Assembly (NCBI GenBank): GCA_040397785.1
Contig: JBBAVI010000001.1
Location: forward strand, 1 to 64,000
Source: M3007 sp040397785
GTDB taxonomy: Bacteria > Bacteroidota > Bacteroidia > Chitinophagales > Saprospiraceae
Reading direction: 5' to 3'
Length of the DNA stretch: 64,000 nt
Shown in pieces: positions 61,766 to 64,000 of this stretch. The stretch's first letter is position 1. Each line of letters begins with the position of its first letter. The translations under genes were made by a program, and so were the position numbers. Below the pieces are notes generated by a model. The model saw only the letters and a list, made by a program, of their open reading frames with translations, was not told the DNA's origin and did not search any database.

Positions 61766-62908
61766 TTACTTTTCTTTAAACAATATAAAATCAAGGTAAT
61801 TTTCTCTGTTAATAGATTCAAAGAGCGCTTCCGGGTAGTTTTCTTTCCAAGTATACGGTGCTTTTGCGGATTTCAGGTTAAACTTGAATTCAAAACCTTC
61901 CAATTTCCCAGCACGCTCCTCTACATAGTCTATTTCTGCGCCAGTGTAGGTACGCCAAAAGTAACGATTAGCGCCCGTGCGGCGATATGTTTGGCTTTTC
62001 ATGCGTTCTACTATTAAAAAATTCTCCCATAGTTGTCCGCCGTCCGCTCGGTCGGAGATCGGGTTAAAGTTTTCAATAACAGCATTGCGAACCCCTAAAT
62101 CATAGAAATAAATCTTATCATGTCGAACGATTTCTTTCCGAAGATTCCGGCTATAACCGGACATTCGAAATACCACAAACGCTTTTTCTAACAAATCAAT
62201 GTAAGAAATAACAGTTTCGCGCGATATTAGAAGCCTACCTGCTAATTCATTAATCGAAACTTCTGCGCCAATCTGGAACGCCAACAGACGTACCAAATCC
62301 CGCATCTTGGGTGGATATTTTATGTTGCCAATTGTTAGAACGTCTTTAAAAAGGTATGATCGAACGATTTCTTGCAAATAATTTACCTTTAATTCCCTAT
62401 TTTCTATAGCGAACAATGCTGGATAAGCGCCAAAAACCATCCAATCCTCTAATTGAAGGTTTAACTCAAATGGATTTAGCGTTTCAGCCAGTTCACATAG
62501 GCCAATAGGCATTAATTGAAACGTCCAGGCCCGTCCTGTAAGCGGCTCCTGAATTTTATTAGCAAGTTCAAAAGAGGAGGAACCTGTCGCTATAATTTTG
62601 AGCGAAGGCATTTGATCATATAATAACTTCAGATTGATTCCAATATCTGGAATTTGTTGTGCCTCATCTATAAAAAGTAAATCGTATCCACTTACAAGTT
62701 GTCGTAACTGATGGTAAGATCGACTTGAAAGAACAGATTTGTAGTCTGCATCATCAGCATTGATACTAAGTACCTTGCCTGGGTATTTTTCAAGTATGAG
62801 CCGCACCAAGGTTGTTTTACCGACTTGACGTGGTCCATATAGCACGATAACCCGGTTGTCAAGGTCCATCTGCACTGAAATTAGTTGTTCATAAAGTCTG
62901 CGAATCAT
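61766..62908 (-). CDS. AAA-family ATPase with DUF4143 domain
   Basis: A protein of 380 residues. The N-terminal P-loop domain has Walker A VLYGPRQVGKTTLVRLI (about 23-39) and Walker B DLLFIDEAQQIPDIG, with sensor region LKIIATGSSSFELANKIQEP and GRAWTFQLMPIGLCELAE. The C-terminal DUF4143 part (about 215-370) has a winged-helix-like segment (GAEVSINELAGRLLISRETV), LEKAFVVFRMSGYSRNLRKE and a PD-(D/E)xK-like stretch (GAEIDYVEERAGKLEGFEFK). The biological role of this widespread family is unknown; copies are often horizontally moved. Composition is somewhat more AT-rich than its neighbours, and a palindrome array sits just upstream. Confidence 0.93.
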   Translation of the reverse strand: MIRRLYEQLISVQMDLDNRVIVLYGPRQVGKTTLVRLILEKYPGKVLSINADDADYKSVLSSRSYHQLRQLVSGYDLLFIDEAQQIPDIGINLKLLYDQMPSLKIIATGSSSFELANKIQEPLTGRAWTFQLMPIGLCELAETLNPFELNLQLEDWMVFGAYPALFAIENRELKVNYLQEIVRSYLFKDVLTIGNIKYPPKMRDLVRLLAFQIGAEVSINELAGRLLISRETVISYIDLLEKAFVVFRMSGYSRNLRKEIVRHDKIYFYDLGVRNAVIENFNPISDRADGGQLWENFLIVERMKSQTYRRTGANRYFWRTYTGAEIDYVEERAGKLEGFEFKFNLKSAKAPYTWKENYPEALFESINRENYLDFILFKEK

Positions 62909-62927
62909 CTGCTTATTCGTTTACCGG

Positions 62928-62935
62928 CAAAATTA
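62928..62935 (-). promoter_or_regulatory. Candidate -7 element of the DUF4143 ATPase gene
   Basis: On the minus strand TAATTTTG, an exact TAnnTTTG match, 19 bp before the ATG. The palindromic array at 62953-63018 begins 17 bp further upstream and so covers the -33 region. Confidence 0.5.
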
Positions 62936-62952
62936 GCACAAATATTGCAAAC

Positions 62953-63018
62953 CCACCCGCAGTATTCGCGTAAATATTGCGGGTGGACCCGCAATATTCA
63001 CGCGAATACTGCGGGTGG
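62953..63018. repeat. Four-unit alternating palindrome (CCCGCARTATTYRCG units)
   Basis: Two 32-bp arms (62953-62984 and 62987-63018) are reverse complements with a single mismatch and a 2-bp centre. Each arm is itself an imperfect palindrome, so the block consists of four copies of a roughly 15-bp unit close to CCCGCARTATTYRCG in alternating orientation. It can extrude as a long hairpin or a cruciform with side stems. It lies between the OxyR-type gene's stop and the ATPase promoter, where it could be a terminator, an operator array or a mobile palindrome. Confidence 0.85.
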
Positions 63019-63078
63019 AAGGAAAATCGCTTTTTATACATCACAATCAAGTCGCTTACGCTCACCGTTTCAAGCCAA

Positions 63079-63987
63079 CTATTTACCCAAATATTGACCA
63101 TACACGCCTTTTACCACTTCAGCCATCGCCGTAAGCAGCCGCCGCCGAGGGAAATTATTCACCGTAACAAGGGTGATCTCCCGAGTTGGGCAAGGCTCGG
63201 CAAAATTGCGTACTTGTGCCAACTGATGCGCGCCCAAAAAACGGGTAGCCATCAAAGGCAGGATGGTAATGCCTTGTTGGGCATCGACTAAGTGCACCAG
63301 GGTTTCCAAACTGCCCGATTCATACCGCAAACGCGCCGTACTGTGGTCTTTGGAACGCAATGCGCACAAATGCAGCACTTGTCCACGCAAGCAATGCCCT
63401 TCTTCCAATAGCCAAAGGTGCGCTGGATTGATATCCTCCGGCAACAGCAGTTTTTTATGAAATGCCACTTCCGAAGGCGAAACATAGGCCACAAAAGGTT
63501 CTTTAAACATTGGAATACCGTTTAAACGGGCATCCTCAACAGGGGTAGCCATCAAACCCAGGTCAATTTCGCCCGATTTGATAGCATCCAGCAGCCGCTC
63601 GGTCACCATTTCCCGGACGTTAAACTTGAGGTCAGGATGCTCCGACATCAATCGAGGTAATAAAGCAGGCAATAAATAAGGTGCCAAGGTTGGAATCACG
63701 CCCAGCCGAACTTCGCCTTTAATATGGTGCTGTAATTCCGATGCATAATCCCGCAAACGCCCCACATCGGCCAAAATCTGCCGAATATGTACCACCATCG
63801 CCTGCCCTTCCCGGGTAAGTTCCACCGGCTGCCTGCTTCGGTCAAAAATCTGCACCCCCAGTTCGCCTTCCAGTTTTTGAATCATCATGCTCAAGGTCGG
63901 CTGGGTCACATAACAATGCGCCGCCGCCCGGGCAAAATGTTGATGCTGCGCAACGGCCAACACATATTCTAGTTGTTGCAGGTTCAT
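63079..63987 (-). CDS. oxyR: LysR family peroxide-sensing regulator OxyR
   Basis: A DNA-binding regulator of 302 residues. The N-terminal helix-turn-helix is typical LysR (MNLQQLEYVLAVAQHQHFAR, then AAAHCYVTQPTLSMMIQKLE). The effector domain follows from about 90. The stretch EEGHCLRGQVLHLC carries two cysteines at positions 199 and 208, exactly the numbers and spacing of the redox pair that forms the peroxide-induced disulfide in E. coli OxyR, and IDLGLMATPVED matches the OxyR sensor fold. It should activate catalase, peroxiredoxin or Dps genes, but none is in the window. The start ATG at 63987 gives the family length. Confidence 0.93.
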   Translation of the reverse strand: MNLQQLEYVLAVAQHQHFARAAAHCYVTQPTLSMMIQKLEGELGVQIFDRSRQPVELTREGQAMVVHIRQILADVGRLRDYASELQHHIKGEVRLGVIPTLAPYLLPALLPRLMSEHPDLKFNVREMVTERLLDAIKSGEIDLGLMATPVEDARLNGIPMFKEPFVAYVSPSEVAFHKKLLLPEDINPAHLWLLEEGHCLRGQVLHLCALRSKDHSTARLRYESGSLETLVHLVDAQQGITILPLMATRFLGAHQLAQVRNFAEPCPTREITLVTVNNFPRRRLLTAMAEVVKGVYGQYLGK

Positions 63988-64000
63988 ATAAGATAGATTT

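Noticed and set aside
61766..62908. DUF4143 ATPase as an anti-phage defence gene
   Set aside because: No partner toxin, nuclease, methylase or other defence gene is adjacent, and the family is common without a proven defence role.
62953..63018. Possible CRISPR array
   Set aside because: Units alternate in orientation, are only about 15 bp and have no spacers or cas genes nearby.

Overview
The window reads as chromosomal DNA of a free-living, polysaccharide-degrading member of the Bacteroidota, most likely the Saprospiria (Haliscomenobacter/Lewinella-like). The reasons are two SusC/SusD pairs, type IX secretion (T9SS) C-terminal sorting domains, many short Bacteroidota-type lipoprotein signals, -7 promoter elements of the TAnnTTTG type rather than sigma70 boxes, few recognisable Shine-Dalgarno sites, and the futalosine menaquinone gene mqnC. 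GC content looks close to 47-48% by eye, with two AT-richer islets (40.3-41.2 kb and 61.8-63.0 kb). I see no rRNA, tRNA, CRISPR array or intact insertion sequence.

Layout. 1-1154: the 5' part of a secreted protein running off the left edge. 1.3-8.0 kb (minus): an AI-2E family permease, a TonB-dependent receptor and an RND (HAE1) pump, probably one operon. 8.1-13.0 kb: an AsmA-like protein convergent with a UvrD/PcrA helicase. 13.2-29.4 kb (plus): a mannoside utilisation locus in the order GntR/UTRA regulator, SusC, SusD, ROK sugar kinase, long class I mannose-6-phosphate isomerase, MFS sugar porter, GH92 alpha-mannosidase, CRTAC1/VCBS-repeat lipoprotein, small surface lipoprotein. 29.6-34.1 kb: two paralogous propeller-like secreted proteins divergent from a sialate O-acetylesterase-type SGNH esterase. 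34.1-49.1 kb: mixed housekeeping and transport genes (dicarboxylate symporter, DUF2911 protein, sodium:solute symporter, FAD oxidoreductase, DUF6090-like protein, PNPOx-like flavoprotein, mqnC, MATE exporter, folB fused to a Cys-rich tail, T9SS esterase, YdcF protein). 49.1-61.8 kb: a beta-glucan utilisation locus (minus: T9SS glycan-binding protein, SusC, SusD, PKD lipoprotein, two GH16 enzymes) divergent from its probable membrane-spanning regulator. 61.8-64.0 kb: a DUF4143 ATPase and an OxyR-type regulator.

How the genes work together. The first locus is a complete route from surface mannoside to central metabolism: GH92 releases mannose, SusC/SusD and the lipoproteins capture glycan at the outer membrane, the MFS porter imports the sugar, the ROK kinase phosphorylates it and the isomerase gives fructose-6-phosphate. 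The second locus binds and cleaves beta-1,3(/1,4)-glucan at the surface but encodes no inner-membrane porter or exo-glucosidase in this window. Its regulator combines a periplasmic propeller, a Y_Y_Y domain, one membrane helix and a LuxR-like HTH, with no kinase. Three TACGACA direct repeats upstream of the PUL promoter are its candidate binding sites.

Non-coding structure is the least explained part: a gapless 105-bp repeat pair lying just upstream of two unrelated genes, a four-unit alternating palindrome next to the DUF4143 ATPase promoter, a TTAGTTG-heptad inverted repeat, a roughly 130-bp nested inverted-repeat element beside an AT-rich gene, twin terminator hairpins, and a 16-bp palindrome joining two stop codons.
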